Below are positions 9,847 through 21,077 of a stretch of DNA of 64,000 nucleotides, in pieces (the first letter of the stretch is position 1; each line of letters begins with the position of its first letter). Origin of the DNA: Dipteris shenzhenensis (Eukaryota; Polypodiophyta; Polypodiopsida; Gleicheniales); assembly GCA_047967505.1 (NCBI GenBank), contig CM106540.1, one strand, 5' to 3'. The position numbers and the translations under genes are program-made. The notes under the pieces are model-generated. The model worked only from the letters and a program-made list of their open reading frames with translations, was not told the DNA's origin and ran no database searches.

Positions 9847-10840
9847 CATTAGAGGAGAATCGGGGTCTCAAAAGGGCCTCATAAGGAATGGATTAAGAAA
9901 TGGATTAAGCTAAGACCAAGTGAACCCACTATGGTAACCCATGGGCTAAGGGTCCCTAGCATTTACTCAACTGACATGGTTACCTTTATCTTGAAATTGA
10001 TCAACCTTGGCCTTTGGATGGAGGTGGATGGTGGATGGATCAAAGGCCTAGAATGCTCAAAATGGTTGGAGGCACTTTTGGTGGGCTCCAAACTAGCAAG
10101 AGTTGACAAAAGGGGGGTCTTATAAAGAGGGATAAGTTGCCATATGCTATGGACCATTGGATCTTGGACAAATCAAAGGTGGAGATGAAGAGATCAAACC
10201 AAGGGCTAAGATTTAGGTGCATTTTGTAGGGTGGAGATCCAAGCAATTGATGGAGATGATATCAAGGGCTGAGATTGAGGCGCATTTTGGAGGGTGGAGA
10301 TGATGGAGATGAGATCAAGGGATGATATTGAAGTGCATATTGGATGGCCTGGATTTTAGCACCTTTTACATCCATCTCCTCCACTAGATCTTGATGGAAT
10401 CAAGGGCCCAGATTCTAGCACCTTTTTCTTGCACCTCCACCCTTGGATGGATGGCTGAAAATGACCCGCCTTCGATTTTGATCTCATCCATTAGATCCTT
10501 CCCTGTTTCAAGGGTTTAGATTAAATCCCTTTATCCTTTTATTGTATCCCTTGGATCTAGACCTTGATCTAATGGTTGGAAGTGTTCTACCCCAAATTTG
10601 AATGTATCCCTTGGATTGTAGATGAGATCAATGGCTAGGAGTGAAGCTCAAGGTCTAAACCATGGGTGAGATGTCTACCCACCCATAAATGCTCAACCTG
10701 GCCTTTTGTACACATCAACATACTAGTGCCCCACCCAAAGGAGCACTCTCATTGTGGTACACCTCAAATCTCTCTCTAATCCCTTGAAATTAGGAAACAC
10801 TAATTGAAGGCCCTTTTGAGACCCCATTTCTCCCCTAATG
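9847..10840. mobile_element. ~1-kb element bounded by TIR-like ends (non-autonomous)
   Basis: The left end (9847-9880) reads CATTAGAGGAGAATCGGGG. The right end is its inverted counterpart, ending CTCCCCTAATG at 10840. The interior has no credible reading frame and consists of diverged GGAGATGAGATCAAGGG-type repeats (about 10190-10640). No target duplication was recognised. The right end is far more similar to the copy at 2766 than to its own left end, so the pairing is uncertain. Confidence 0.4.
10711..10840 (-). repeat. terminal-repeat-like sequence, right copy
   Basis: This is the inverted ~130-bp match of 2766-2892. Identity extends from CATTAGGGGAGAA inward through GGTGTACC and TATGTTGA. 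It is the longest inverted match of this family in the window. Confidence 0.6.
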
Positions 10841-11120
10841 AATTTTCTCACAATCGTGTCGGCTTCTCCTTTGCACTTCATCCACTTTCACTTCATGGAA
10901 CACTCTCTCTACTACAATATTCTTAAGGCTTTGTTTATTGTATGTTGAATGTGCACCTGTGGAGAGGTTGTCATCTCAGTAAGCCATGTTAAAGCATCAT
11001 GGGCATCATTGAGTTTTTCTTGAGGGCATGCTAATTGGTGTTTAAACAAAGCTTGCATAATAACAACACCACATCCATCATGTTCATCCTTGCCATGGCT
11101 AGACCCAAAGAACTTCCACA

Positions 11121-11367
11121 CTCGGGGGGGTCACTCATCATATGTAACCCTATCACGTGAGTTCAATAGAAGGATATTTTTTATTTCTAAAATTTACAGA
11201 AATAAATATACATAAGGGACTATTTAAAATAGTTTTAGGAAAAAATTACAGATTTGTATAGAAAATGGGTACCTTTTATTAACAAAATCTTTTACACATA
11301 AGGGATTTTAACTATAGGCCTTGAACGCACGTGATATAGAGGGTTTATACATAGTGACCCCCCCGAG
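11121..11367. mobile_element. MITE, copy 1 (247 bp, perfect 15-bp TIRs, 8-bp TSD)
   Basis: The ends are CTCGGGGGGGTCACT and its exact reverse complement. The flanking 8-bp direct repeat is CTTCCACA (11113-11120 and 11368-11375). The interior is AT-rich without a reading frame. Copies lie at 34399-34646 and 48833-49068. Removing the insert and one TSD restores a continuous frame in the host pseudogene (MW then KFFGS), so the empty site is predicted exactly. An 8-bp duplication suits the hAT superfamily, though these ends are not classic hAT ends. Confidence 0.93.
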
Positions 11368-11375
11368 CTTCCACA

Positions 11376-11480
11376 TCATGTCTAGACCGGTCAAGGATTT
11401 GAACCTTGAGATGAAGTTGAATCCACAGGCTAATTTAAATTGAGAGGGAGCACCATCTGACCACACCCACTATTGTTTTA
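11376..11480 (-). pseudogene. host exon segment between MITE and damaged region
   Basis: Minus-strand codons give VWSDGAPSQFKLACGFNFI and continue to LTGLDMMWK, which abuts the MITE duplication. This is the best preserved part of the decayed exon described for 10912-12140. It is listed separately because it fixes the reading frame across the insertion. Confidence 0.6.
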
Positions 11481-12140
11481 TATTTTTTGCATGGGAATTT
11501 TTCTTTTTCAGCCATTCCCAATGCAGTAGAAAAGCATGCTACACAAATAAGGTGTCATGTTCCCTATCATTTGAAATGTAGAAATGGTACATGTGTTACA
11601 CTGACCTGGACTCCTATGAGTCACCAACAAGTAGATAAGCATCAGACATGGAAGAATCAAGCAAATGATTGTACGTGATATGCACAAGAATTGTTATCTA
11701 CTAGTTGTACCACTGGTTGTCTTTCCTCATTTCATTTGGATAGACATTGAATGTCTTCTTCTTTAGCTTCAAACTACAATGTTTGCATGTGTCGCGAATG
11801 CATTCAATCTAGTGCCACTCACAGTCTCCCTTCAGGCAAACTGTTGGATCCCATAGAGACCTTAGGATACAAAACTTGCCCTCCCTTGCAACACACGATG
11901 AGGATCCAGGTGGCCTACAGACTGCGCATTCATCGGGGAGGCATGGGCATCAATCCCCATGGAGCAATGCTCCAACATGGCTAGATCTCAAGTCATTCAT
12001 AGTTTACCAAGCCAGGTCAAAGTCTATGTGTGTTTTGCAACAACAAACATTCATGTCTTTGAGTTTCCCGATGTATGAGGGCTTACAATGCTCAAAGCTC
12101 CTTTGCATAATTAAAATATCCGGATTTTGATCCATAAACT

Positions 12141-12492
12141 TAAGAAGAGAGTGGGAGAGAAGGAAGGAGTCTCACTTGCAGCTTTCTCACATACACAATG
12201 GGGGAATATACACAAAGTGGACGCTGAAAACAGTTTTCCTCTTCTTAGTTGTGAAAGCCAAAAGAACTCTAAGAAAAAAAGAATAGGTGAACCCTATATG
12301 TGGGTCTCAAACCAAACTCAGCTAACTAAGGTCGCATACTAACTGAGCCATTAACTAGAGTACATAAAGATAGTTATCATCTAGCTATTATTCATGGGTG
12401 GTATACCAACCGCATCTGCAGCTAACAAGTCGATGACATAAATGCACAACGGTCAGCCTGGCATATCACGAGTGGAGCTTGATATCTCAACA
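12141..12492 (-). repeat. 3' LTR of B2
   Basis: 352 bp, ending GATATCTCAACA as seen on the plus strand. The outer end is TAAGAAG where B1 has TGTGAAG, so the terminal dinucleotide has mutated. It matches the B1 LTRs at 22502 and 27701. Confidence 0.92.
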
Positions 12493-12689
12493 CTCCCCAT
12501 CGAGCTCAATCCCAATTCTTGGACACCAAGGAGGTCTCTGAACTTGCGTAGCTTCTCTGCACCCAATGCCTTCGTGAATATGTCAGCTACCTGATCCTCT
12601 GTGCTAACATAAACTAGATCAATAAGACCTACTAGAACCTTCTCTCACACAGTGATAATGCACCTCAATGTGCTTTGTTCTAGCATGAT
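12493..12689 (-). pseudogene. pol: B2 pol C-terminus (RNase H end), cut by element A
   Basis: Minus-strand sequence corresponds to the end of RNase H and the polypurine tract of family B (compare 22854-23052). Element A begins 5 bp later, splitting the gene. The remaining RNase H resumes at 18144. Confidence 0.85.
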
Positions 12690-12694
12690 AGACT

Positions 12695-13414
12695 TGTTAG
12701 ATATCAATGCTCACTCTCATGTAACTACGCGAGAACCAACTAACTCTACTTGTAAGCCCCCATATGAGGAGAAGGCATTTGAGTAGCTCCGTTATCCGGT
12801 AGGTCCTGGTTTGGACACCAAATGGGGGCCATGTGTGGCTTGATGGCTGGACGGAGTTGGCACATTGCCAACTAGGCTACATGCAAGTGCACGAAGACAT
12901 CCCATGATTGACCGCACTGAGGGTAGACGGAGCATTTCCCGGGGCAGCCCACTCTCGGGTTGTAGGGCTCGTTTGGAGCCCTAGATGATCCCGGATGGCT
13001 CTGGGCTGAATGAAAAACCGTAGGTTAGTTGCTCTATTCTGCACCACAGTTCTATCGTGTGGTCGGTGGCCTATTCCGAGACCGACCTCCAGTCGGCTGT
13101 TTTGGGTCGATTGGGTCGGTCACCCAATTGGGTCTAACCGACTACGACTGGTGGCTATATAAGAGCAAGCCCGTGAAGCCCATTTCATCACTGGCTATAG
13201 CAACCCTGATTCCTTAGCATCCAGCCTCCGTCCTCTACTGTTTCTAGCTAGCCATCGAAGCTTCTTTCACAGGAGCGCACGGTTGGAAGGCAGCGCCATC
13301 TATTGTATCAGTTCTCTAGTAATCAAATTTTCGATTCTCCATGCTATCTATTTTCTCTCTTGCGTACAAGATCCTGTTATCTGTTGAGCACAGATGTTGT
13401 ATTGTTTTCTTACA
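12695..13414 (+). repeat. 5' LTR of element A
   Basis: TGTTAGATATC to TTCTTACA. The TATA box TATATAAG at 13156-13163 is the likely promoter core. It differs at many positions from the 3' LTR, which suggests an old insertion. Confidence 0.96.
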
Positions 13415-13426
13415 TGGTATCAGAGC
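13415..13426 (+). promoter_or_regulatory. primer-binding site of A
   Basis: TGGTATCAGAGC immediately follows the LTR and matches the initiator methionine tRNA 3' end. Confidence 0.95.
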
Positions 13427-13484
13427 CTGGACTCTAGCAAGAAGATTTGGTAGTGTGTTTCTATTTGCGAGCAGATTGTGAGAG

Positions 13485-14327
13485 ATGGCCTAGCCCACAA
13501 GACTACGAATCCCACCGTTCGACGAAAGCGAAAAGTTGGACGGCTCTAACTATCCACTCTAGAAGTTCAAGATGAAGACCATCCTAAGCGCATATGAGAT
13601 TTGGGAGATTGCTACTGGGGTGGAGGTGAGGCCGGTTGCGAAACCAGATCCAGCCAATGCAGGACAACAGATAGTACCAATTGTAGATGAGATTCTCGCG
13701 TGGACAAGAAGAAATGCAGATGCACTGTGTTCTATTGTCTACAGTGTAAGTGATTCCGTAATGGCGTTAATTCAACATGTCACCACAGTGGAGGAGGCAT
13801 GGACGGTCTTGAAAAATCAGTACGAGACCACAAATCAGATGCGGATTCAGAATCTGGAGACTCAACTCGCGAACGAGAAATTGTCTGAGTCTGAAGCAAT
13901 AGAGAAGTTCATCACTAGGGTGAAGAATCTGCGCGATCAGATGACTGCGATTGGCATCACCATCACCAGCGAGAATCTAGCACAAAGGTGTATACGGATT
14001 CTCCCACCAAAGTACGACAGTCTTCTTACAGCACTAAATACACAGAACATAAATTCGCCCCTCAACTTTGAGTATTTCAGCGCGATGCTTCTAGAGGAGG
14101 AGATGCGTCAAAAGATGAGGACTAGAGAAGATTCGGCTTTCTACACTGGATCAAAGAAAGGTAAGGGTAAGGACTCTAATAACCCATGTTCTTCTGATGA
14201 TAAAAAGAGAAAGAAGAAGATTAAGTGCTTCTATTGCAACAAGGTAGGGCACAAGCAGAATGAGTGCCGAAAGAAGATTGCAGATGAGAAGAACGGAGTA
14301 AAGAAAGAGTCCAGCAACAGCTCATAG
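13485..14327 (+). pseudogene. gag: gag of element A (two nonsense codons)
   Basis: The ATG at 13485 opens a 280-codon frame broken only by TAG at 13491 and TAG in PL-KFK (about 13560). The chimera at 5705 has CAG (Q) and TGG (W) at those places, so both are single transitions. The frame has the copia capsid (UBN2-type) region with motifs VTTVEEAWTVL and NLRDQMTAIG, and one zinc knuckle CFYCNKVGHKQNEC (CX2CX4HX4C, residues ~248-261) followed by a lysine-rich tail. The role would be virus-like-particle formation and RNA packaging. The frame ends before the protease. Confidence 0.92.
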
Positions 14328-15600
14328 GCAACACCAGTAGAGCTGTTCGTAGCAATTGAGGAGATTTGCACGGAGGCAGCTCATGTACCGGGAATGACAT
14401 CCTGGTAGCAGTCGGCAATGATGCAAAATGTCTAGCAAAAGGAAAAGGTATGATTGCTCTCAAGTCAGATGGAGTTGTAGAACAGTTATCCGATGTTCTT
14501 TATGTGCTAGATATCAAGAGGAACTTGTTGTCTGTTTCTGTGATCACGGATCGTCGGCGAGACCTCAAAGTTCAATTCGATAAGAATGGTGCACAGATCC
14601 TGGATCTTCAAGGAAAGGTCGTTGGTAAAGGTACATGGCGCAACAACATCTATGAACTCTCAGCTTTCAGTGCTCGAGCCGATGTGAACAACGCTAAGCT
14701 ATGGCATGAGAGGTTTGGTCATCTAAACCTTAGTTCTTTGAAGGAGATGCATAAAAGTGGAATGATTGCAGACCTACCAGAAAGTTCAGATCTGCCCGAT
14801 GTATGTGAAGCTTGCATGATGGGCAAGCAGCATCGACAGCCCTTTCCTAAAGAGGCCAGCAGGGCAAAGGCTCCTCTAGAGCTCGTTCACACAGACCTCT
14901 GTGGAAAGATGGAGACAAAAGCTTTGGGTGGTTCCTACTACTTCATGACGCTGATCGACGACTACAGTAGAAGGATATGGATATACTTCCTGAAGACTAA
15001 AGACGAGGATTTTAGTAAGTTCAAGGAATGGCATGTAATGGTTGAGAAAGAAACAGGGAAGAAGAGATCAGACAGAGGTGGAGAGTTCACATCAAGTGAA
15101 TTCGAGGGTTACTGCAAAAGTCACGGGATCAAGAGGCAAAAACCCCCGCCACATACATCACAGCAAAATGGAGTAGCAAAACGCAAGGTGCGCATCATCT
15201 GTGAAATGGGCAGGAGTATGATGAAAGGGAAAGATTTACCAAAGACTTTCTGGGCTGAAGCATGTAACACTACAGCTTACATTCTGAATCGCAGCTACAC
15301 GAAAGCTGTGAACGGGATGACTCCACTACAAGCCTTTCTGGTAAGAAACCTTCAGCTACACATTTCAGAGTTTTTGGATGTGACTATTTTGTGCATGTCC
15401 CCGATGCTAACAGGACCAAATGGGAACCAAAGAGTCAGAAGTGTATTTTCTTGGGCTACAGTGAAGAGGCGAAGGGTTACCGCCTCTATAACCTTGTTAC
15501 CAAGAAGGTAATAGTAAGTCGCGATGTGGTCTTCTCAGAATAGCCGCATCAATTGGAGGAGGATGCTTCCTTCTTAGACAATCAAGACCAGGATATCCAT
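14328..15600 (+). pseudogene. pol: element A GAG-pre-integrase and integrase
   Basis: An open stretch (14366-15511) has the pre-integrase zinc-binding region (LWHERFGHLNLSSL, then CEACMMGK). It is followed by the integrase core: first Asp in HTDLCGKM (~14890), second Asp in SDRGGEF (~15070), and the SQQNGVAKRK segment (~15160). In that last motif the catalytic Glu is Lys (GAA to AAA). A block before SDRGGEF is also missing. No D-S/T-G protease motif is visible between gag and this region, so protease has been lost or scrambled. A frameshift near 15400 ends the open part. Confidence 0.88.
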
Positions 15601-17389
15601 CCAGTACCACCACCAACAGCAGACCGAACTACCCCAATGGTGCTTGGGAGGATTCAAGATAAAGAAGATGAAGAAGAGCCTACAGAACCACAACGGCAAA
15701 AGCCATTCCCAGAGTGGGTAAAGTAGCTTTTGGATGGGAGAGAACCTCTAACCATTGAGGAGGAACCATCCAAACACCGCCAGTCCAAGAGATTAGAGGA
15801 GCAAAGAAGAGTGCAGGAACACTTGGTCAACTATGCTTTGATGACAGAAGTGATCCATGCTGATGAACCCAAGTGTCTTGAAGAGGCACAGGGTGATGAT
15901 AGGTGGATGGAGGCTATGCAGTCAGAGTATGTCTCCATAATGAAGAACAACACTTGGGACCTTGTGGATCGTCCACCAAAATGCAAGGTAATCGGCACCA
16001 AGTGGGTGTACAAGACCACGTACAAGTCCGACGGCACATTGGATAAGTACAAGGCTCAGCTCGTGGCAAAAGGATTTGCACAGGTACATGGTTTTGATTA
16101 TCAGGATACTTTTGCTCCCACAGCTCGACTAACCACAATTCACAGTGTTTTGGCTTTAGCTACCCAGGAAAGTTGGCCCGTGTTTTAGATGGATGTAGAG
16201 TCCACCTTTCTAAATGGGGATCTCAAGGAGGAGGTATACGTGGAACAACCACCAGGTTTTGTGATCCTGAGTTTAGAAGGTAAAGTCTGTAAACTGAAGA
16301 AGGCACTTTATGGGCTGAAATAGGCCCCACGAGTGTGGTACCAATGAATTGATGCCTACTTTCTGCAAAACGGGTTCAGGAGGAGCCCATCTGATGCAAA
16401 TTTGTATATCTTCAGAGAAGGAGGCAGGTGTATGATTGTGGTCCTTTATGTGGACGACCTTGTCATAACAGGGAACCATGAAGAGAAGATCTCGCAAACA
16501 AAGCATTTGCTAGGAAGAGAGTTTGAAATGACAGACCTCGGACTAATGCATTTCTATTTGGGGATTGAAGTTTGGCAAGAGCCGAAATAGATCTTCATTT
16601 CACAGCTAAAGTATGCTTAGAGAGATACTGAAGGCATTTGGCATGGCTGAGTGCAAGATAGTTGGTACCCCTATGGAGGTTGACGTGAAGCTCTTAAACG
16701 AGGATTCATCACCACTGGTGGACGAAGCAAAGTACAGAAGGCTTGTGGGCAGTTTGATCTACTTGTGCAACACACGGCCGGCGGACATCGGCTTTGCGAC
16801 TGGTGTACTAAGCAAGTTTTCCCCTGGGAGAACCATTGGAGGGCAGGGATGCGGGTGCTTAAATACATCAAAGGCACACTTGATTATGGCATCACCTATA
16901 CCAAGGGCAACATCTTGACCAGATTCTGTGACTCGGATTGGGCAGGAGACGTGGACAGCACGAGATCAGTGACAAGTTACTGTTTCTCACTTGGATCTGG
17001 AGCTGTGTCATGGGTTAGCAAGAAGCAACCCACAGTTGCTCTTTCTTCTACCGAGGCTGAGTACAAAAAATCAGCATGCTTTGCTTCTTGCAAGGCAGTG
17101 TGGTTGAGGAGGATTTTGGGGGACATGGGTGCAGTGCAGAACAAGCCTATGCAATTATCATGTGACAATCAGAGTTGCATGGTGACTGCAAAGAACCGTG
17201 TGTTCCACGCTCGCACAAAACACATTGAGATTCAATATCACTTTGTACGCGAGCTCATCATGGGATGGAGAGGTCGACTTGGTGTACTATCGGACTACAG
17301 AGAATGTTGCGGACATCTTCACAAAGGCTCTTGGAAGAGACTTGCTGGAGAGGCATCTTCATCGACTTGGCATTGGACCGAAAAAGTGA
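15601..17389 (+). pseudogene. pol: element A reverse transcriptase and RNase H
   Basis: RT starts near 15730 (TKWVYKTTYKSDGTLDKYKA), carries [17 protein letters not shown] (after a stop at 16186) and catalytic YVDD at 16447-16458, and continues to the thumb (GMAECKIVGTPME). RNase H has DSDWAGD, ALSSTEAEY (about 17037-17066) and the end motif [13 protein letters not shown]. Stops sit at canonical Q or W positions (for example before MDVES, in LK-APR, in YQ-ID and in PK-IF), which indicates C-to-T type decay. Frameshifts lie near 16613, 16850 and 17250. Confidence 0.92.
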
Positions 17390-17410
17390 GTTCACTTGCG
17401 GGTGGACATT

Positions 17411-17419
17411 GAGGGGGGG
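17411..17419 (+). promoter_or_regulatory. polypurine tract of A
   Basis: GAGGGGGGG abuts the 3' LTR and would prime plus-strand DNA synthesis. Confidence 0.92.
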
Positions 17420-18138
17420 TGTTAGATATCAATGCTCCACTCCCATGTAACTACGTGGGAACCAGCTAACTCTACTTGTAAGCCCCCCATATGAGCAGAA
17501 GGCATTTGAGTAGCTCGGTTATCCAGTAGGTCTTGGTTTGGACACCAGATGGAGGCCATGTGTGGCTTGATGGCCTGGACGGAGTTTGCACACTGCCAAC
17601 TAGGCTACATGCAAGTGCGGGAAGGCATCCCATGACTGACCGCATTGAGGGTAGATGGAGCATTTCTCGGGGAAGCCCACTCTCGAGTTGCAAGGCTCGT
17701 TTGGAGTCCCAGATGATCTCAGATTGCTGTGGGCCAAACAGTGACCGTATGTTAGTTGCTCTATTTTGCGCACTGGTTCTATCGTGTGGTCGGTGGCCTA
17801 TTTCGGGACCGACCCCCAGTCGACCGTTTTGGGTGGACTGGGTCGATCACCCAATTGAGCCCAACTGACTATGATTGGTGGCTATATAAGAGCAAGCCCG
17901 TGAAGCCCATTTCATCACTGGCTACAACAACCCTGATTCCTTAGCATCCAACCTCTATCCTCTACTATTTCTAGCTCACCATCGAAGCTTCTTTCATAGG
18001 AGCGCACGGTTGGGAGGCAGCGCCATCTATTGTATCAGTTCTCTATTAATCAAATTTTTTATTCTCCATACTATCTATTTTCTCTCTTGCGTACAAGATC
18101 CTGTTATCTGTTGAGCACAGACGTATTATTTTCTTACA
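17420..18138 (+). repeat. 3' LTR of element A
   Basis: 719 bp, TGTTAGATATC to TTCTTACA, followed by the AGACT duplication. A TATA box lies at 17883-17890. Confidence 0.96.
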
Positions 18139-18143
18139 AGACT

Positions 18144-20040
18144 AGGTTATTTGCCAAGTGTATACTGCTCATGTTGTCACAATAAATGACAACTGGCCCA
18201 TCTATAGACTGATGCATATCATAAAGTAGCTTATGCAACCAAGCTACCTCACATGCAGCCATTGCTGCACTCTTGTACTTAGCCTCTGTGCTTGACAAGG
18301 CAACTGTAGGCTATTTCTTGCTGCTCCAAGTGATTGCAGCACTCCTAAAAGAGAACATATATCCACTTGTAGATCGTCTATCAGAAATACTACCAGCCCA
18401 ATCAACATCAGTGTATCCATGCAACTGTATCTCAACCCCAGTCTCATAAAATTGTCCATACTACAATGTGGACTTCACATACCTCAGTATGCATCTAGCC
18501 GCATCCAAATGTGGTTTCCTTGGAGCCTGCATAAACTGACATACCAACCCAACAGCATAGCTCAAATTTGGCCTAGTAATAGTCATATAAATCAAACTTC
18601 CTACTATGCATCTATACATAGTAGGGTCTTCTAGAAGCTCACCTGCATCTGTGCTCAACTTCACATTCTGCTCCAAAGGAATTGACATAGGCTTACAGCT
18701 TGTCATCCCAGGGTCATCCCATATTTGGACAACATGTCCAATCCGTACTGCCTCTGCAAGAGCCATATCCCACTTGTGGATCTAATCACCTCAATGCCCA
18801 AGAAGTAACGCAGCTCTCCCAAATCCTTCATCTCAAACTTCTACTTCAATAGCATTTTCACATGAAGGATATCTTCATCACTATCACCTGTGATGATCAA
18901 ATCATCAACATAAATGACAAGCAGCATAATTCCTTTCTCTGTTTTTCTCACATAAAGTGAGAAATCTGCCTTGGAAATCTGAAAGCCAATAGTAACAAGA
19001 TACTGTCCTATCTTGTCAGACCATGCTTTGGGTACTTGCTTCAAGCCATACAAGGCTTTCTTCAACCTGCAAACAAACTTAGGATGAACAGCATGAACAT
19101 AACCTAGTGGTTGCTCCATATAGACCTCTTCTTGCAAATCACCATGCAAGAAAGCATTCTTTACATCCATATGATGTAATGACCATCCCTTTGATGCAGC
19201 CATAGCAATGACTACTCTTACAGTTGCCATCCTTGCAACTGGAGTGAATGTTTCTTCATAATCAATGCCATATGTTTGTGCATACCCCTTGACAACTAAT
19301 CTTGCCTTGTATCTGTTCACACAACCATCTGCATTGTGCTTCACCTTATAAACCCACTCGCAGCCAATTGCATTCTTGTCTTTAGGCAAAGGCACCAATT
19401 CTTATGTAGCATTTGCTTCCAAGACATCCATTTCTTCATCCATGGCTTTCTCCCATTTTTCTTTTCCCATGGCTTGCTCAAAAGAAGTGGGTTTTGGTTC
19501 ATGTATCACTTTGACCATATAGGCATAGTGAATGGCTGTAAATCCATAATATTTTAGCCTATCCACAGGATACCTAGCTCTGGTAGATCTGTACAAAATA
19601 GGCTCACTACTAGGTACTCTCAAAACATCCTTTGTCTTCCTTACTCCAGGTGTAACAATAGAAGGATTACCCAACTCATCATCAAGGCTCTGTTCTGAGC
19701 CACTGAATTCACCATCCACATAAGAGTGACCTGCATTCACATCAACCATGGGCTGATCTACTTTCTCTTTTCCTTTTTGTGATACTTGCATACCACTATT
19801 TGCATTACTTTGAGGAGATCCTCCTAATCTCAATCTGCCTATCCATGGTGAAGTATGTGAACCACTACTAGAGGACACTATAGGTCCACTAATATTTTGT
19901 GATTGCTGCTGTGAATTCTGTGCAACATTACCATTTTGTGCATCTACATCATCAATCACATTTACTGGTTTATACCACCTACTCATCTCTTAAAAAACAT
20001 CTCTGCTCATTGTAAACTTACGAGTAGAAGGGTTATAGCA
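18144..20040 (-). pseudogene. pol: B2 reverse transcriptase and RNase H
   Basis: On the minus strand: a pre-RT linker (about 19986-19560, motif [11 protein letters not shown]), RT (19400-18460) with [19 protein letters not shown] and an intact catalytic YVDD near 18917-18900, then RNase H to the break at element A. One stop lies near 18842 and frameshifts lie near 19400, 18730 and 18460. This RT is better kept than that of B1, whose YVDD is shifted. Confidence 0.92.
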
Positions 20041-20156
20041 TCTATACCCTTGCTGCTGCAAACAATAACCAATAAAGATGCACTTCTTAGCTTTTGGATC
20101 CAACTTGGATCTCAACTCATCTGGCACATGAACATAGGCAAGGCAACCAAAAACTT
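20041..20156 (-). pseudogene. pol: B2 integrase C-terminal region
   Basis: The sequence corresponds to the integrase C-terminus and the start of the linker in family B (compare 24900-25080). It has several frame breaks and no separate function. Confidence 0.7.
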
Positions 20157-20702
20157 TCAAATGAGAAATATATGGTTTCCTATCAGTATACCTCTCCTCT
20201 GGTTCATGCCATGTATTGCTACAGTGGGAATCCTGTTCATTATGTGGACTGATGTAGCAACTACTTCAAGCCAATAATAATCTGGCAGGTCTTTTTCATT
20301 GAGCATGGCACGAGATACCTCTCCAATATGCCTATTTTTCCTTTCTGTAAGTCCATTTTGCTGTGGAGTATGACTACATGAATATTGCTGCTTTATGCCA
20401 TGCTCCTGCAGGAAACTTGCAAACTCATTTGAGAGGTACTCTCCCCCTCCATCTGACCTTAGGCATTTTATTTGCATACCTGTTTCTTTTTCAACCATAG
20501 CTTTAAAAGCTTTAAAAGCAATCAGCTCCTCAAAATCAGGAAAATTCTCGCGGATGGCAATGGATGTCCGAAATTGTGCATAATCCTTTCCTAGACCATT
20601 CAAGGTCACAGAAACTAAATCATCATCTTCCACTGGCGACCCAATAGAAGCAAGTGCATCTGCAATCTTCTTCACCTTCGTGTGGTAGTCATTGATGCTC
20701 AT
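20157..20702 (-). pseudogene. B2 gag-integrase fusion frame from internal deletion
   Basis: One open frame runs from the gag segment (MSINDYHTKVKKIADALASI, ending NFPDFEELI) directly into the integrase core (MVEKETGMQIKCLRSDGGG, then the QQNGLTERKNRH segment with the catalytic Glu). The zinc knuckle, protease, pre-integrase domain and first integrase Asp present in B1 (26580-25420) are absent. The join is at about 20505-20525 beside the short repeat AGCTTTAAAAGC. It is an internal deletion that stayed in frame. No sign shows that it is expressed. Confidence 0.9.
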
Positions 20703-21077
20703 ATTTTCTCTCTACACATTATGCAACTCTTGCTTGAGCTGCATTTATCTGGCTTGTGTATTTGTGCTACACATTTTTGTCAAAGTATCCCATGCCTCCT
20801 TGAGTGTGCTTGCACCCTGAATATGCACAATCATAGAATTTGAAATATTGATAGATAGCCAATACATAACTTTTCTGGCTCTCTCATGCCAGCCTTTAAA
20901 TGCCTGCAACTGCTGTTGATTGGGAACATTAGGAATAACTAGTTCTTGTTCAGCTCCAGTAATGAACTCCCAATAGCCTTTTCCCTTAAGGAAATTCATC
21001 ATTCTAAACTTCCATGCTTGGAAGTTGTTCTTGTCAAGCTTTTCAGTAACAATCTATGAAAGAGCATGCGACTCCAT
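20703..21077 (-). pseudogene. gag: B2 gag N-terminus
   Basis: The minus-strand start is at 21077. A stop follows seven codons later where B1 also has TAG. Then MMNFLKGKGYWEFITG and KGWHERARKVMYWLSI of the copia gag domain follow. Further stops lie near 20740. Same protein as the B1 gag. Confidence 0.85.

Larger units (their letters stand above)
10912..12140 (-). pseudogene. decayed gene, downstream exon: Cys-rich and SDGxxxQFK transposase-like domains
   Basis: On the minus strand the frame reads through FMDQNPDILIMQRSFEHCKP (about 12140-12080), then CCCKTHIDFD, a cysteine-rich block (CPCLPDECAVC) and DTCKHC. After a more damaged stretch come VWSDGAPSQFK (about 11450) and, beyond the MITE, FFGSSHGKDEHDG (about 11115-11077). 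It ends at a stop near 10912. The SDG-QFK plus HGK-HDG pair recalls a family of long eukaryotic proteins thought to be transposon-derived. That assignment is from memory. The exon is cut by the MITE at 11121-11367 and starts at the insertion point of element B2. The bases 21898-21915 beyond B2 continue the same frame. Stops include TAG in LAW-TMN and in GD-CPC. A probable upstream exon lies at 31080-31640. Confidence 0.65.
12695..18138 (+). mobile_element. Ty1/copia element A, full length, nested in B2
   Basis: 5444 bp with LTRs of 720 and 719 bp, a PBS, gag, integrase, RT, RNase H and polypurine tract in copia order. The TSD is AGACT at 12690-12694 and 18139-18143. The uninterrupted site is seen in B1 near 23050 (GATAGACTGGG), which confirms the insertion point. 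Coding regions carry many stops and frameshifts, so it is not autonomous today. The first LTR and gag start recur in the chimera at 4897. Confidence 0.97.
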
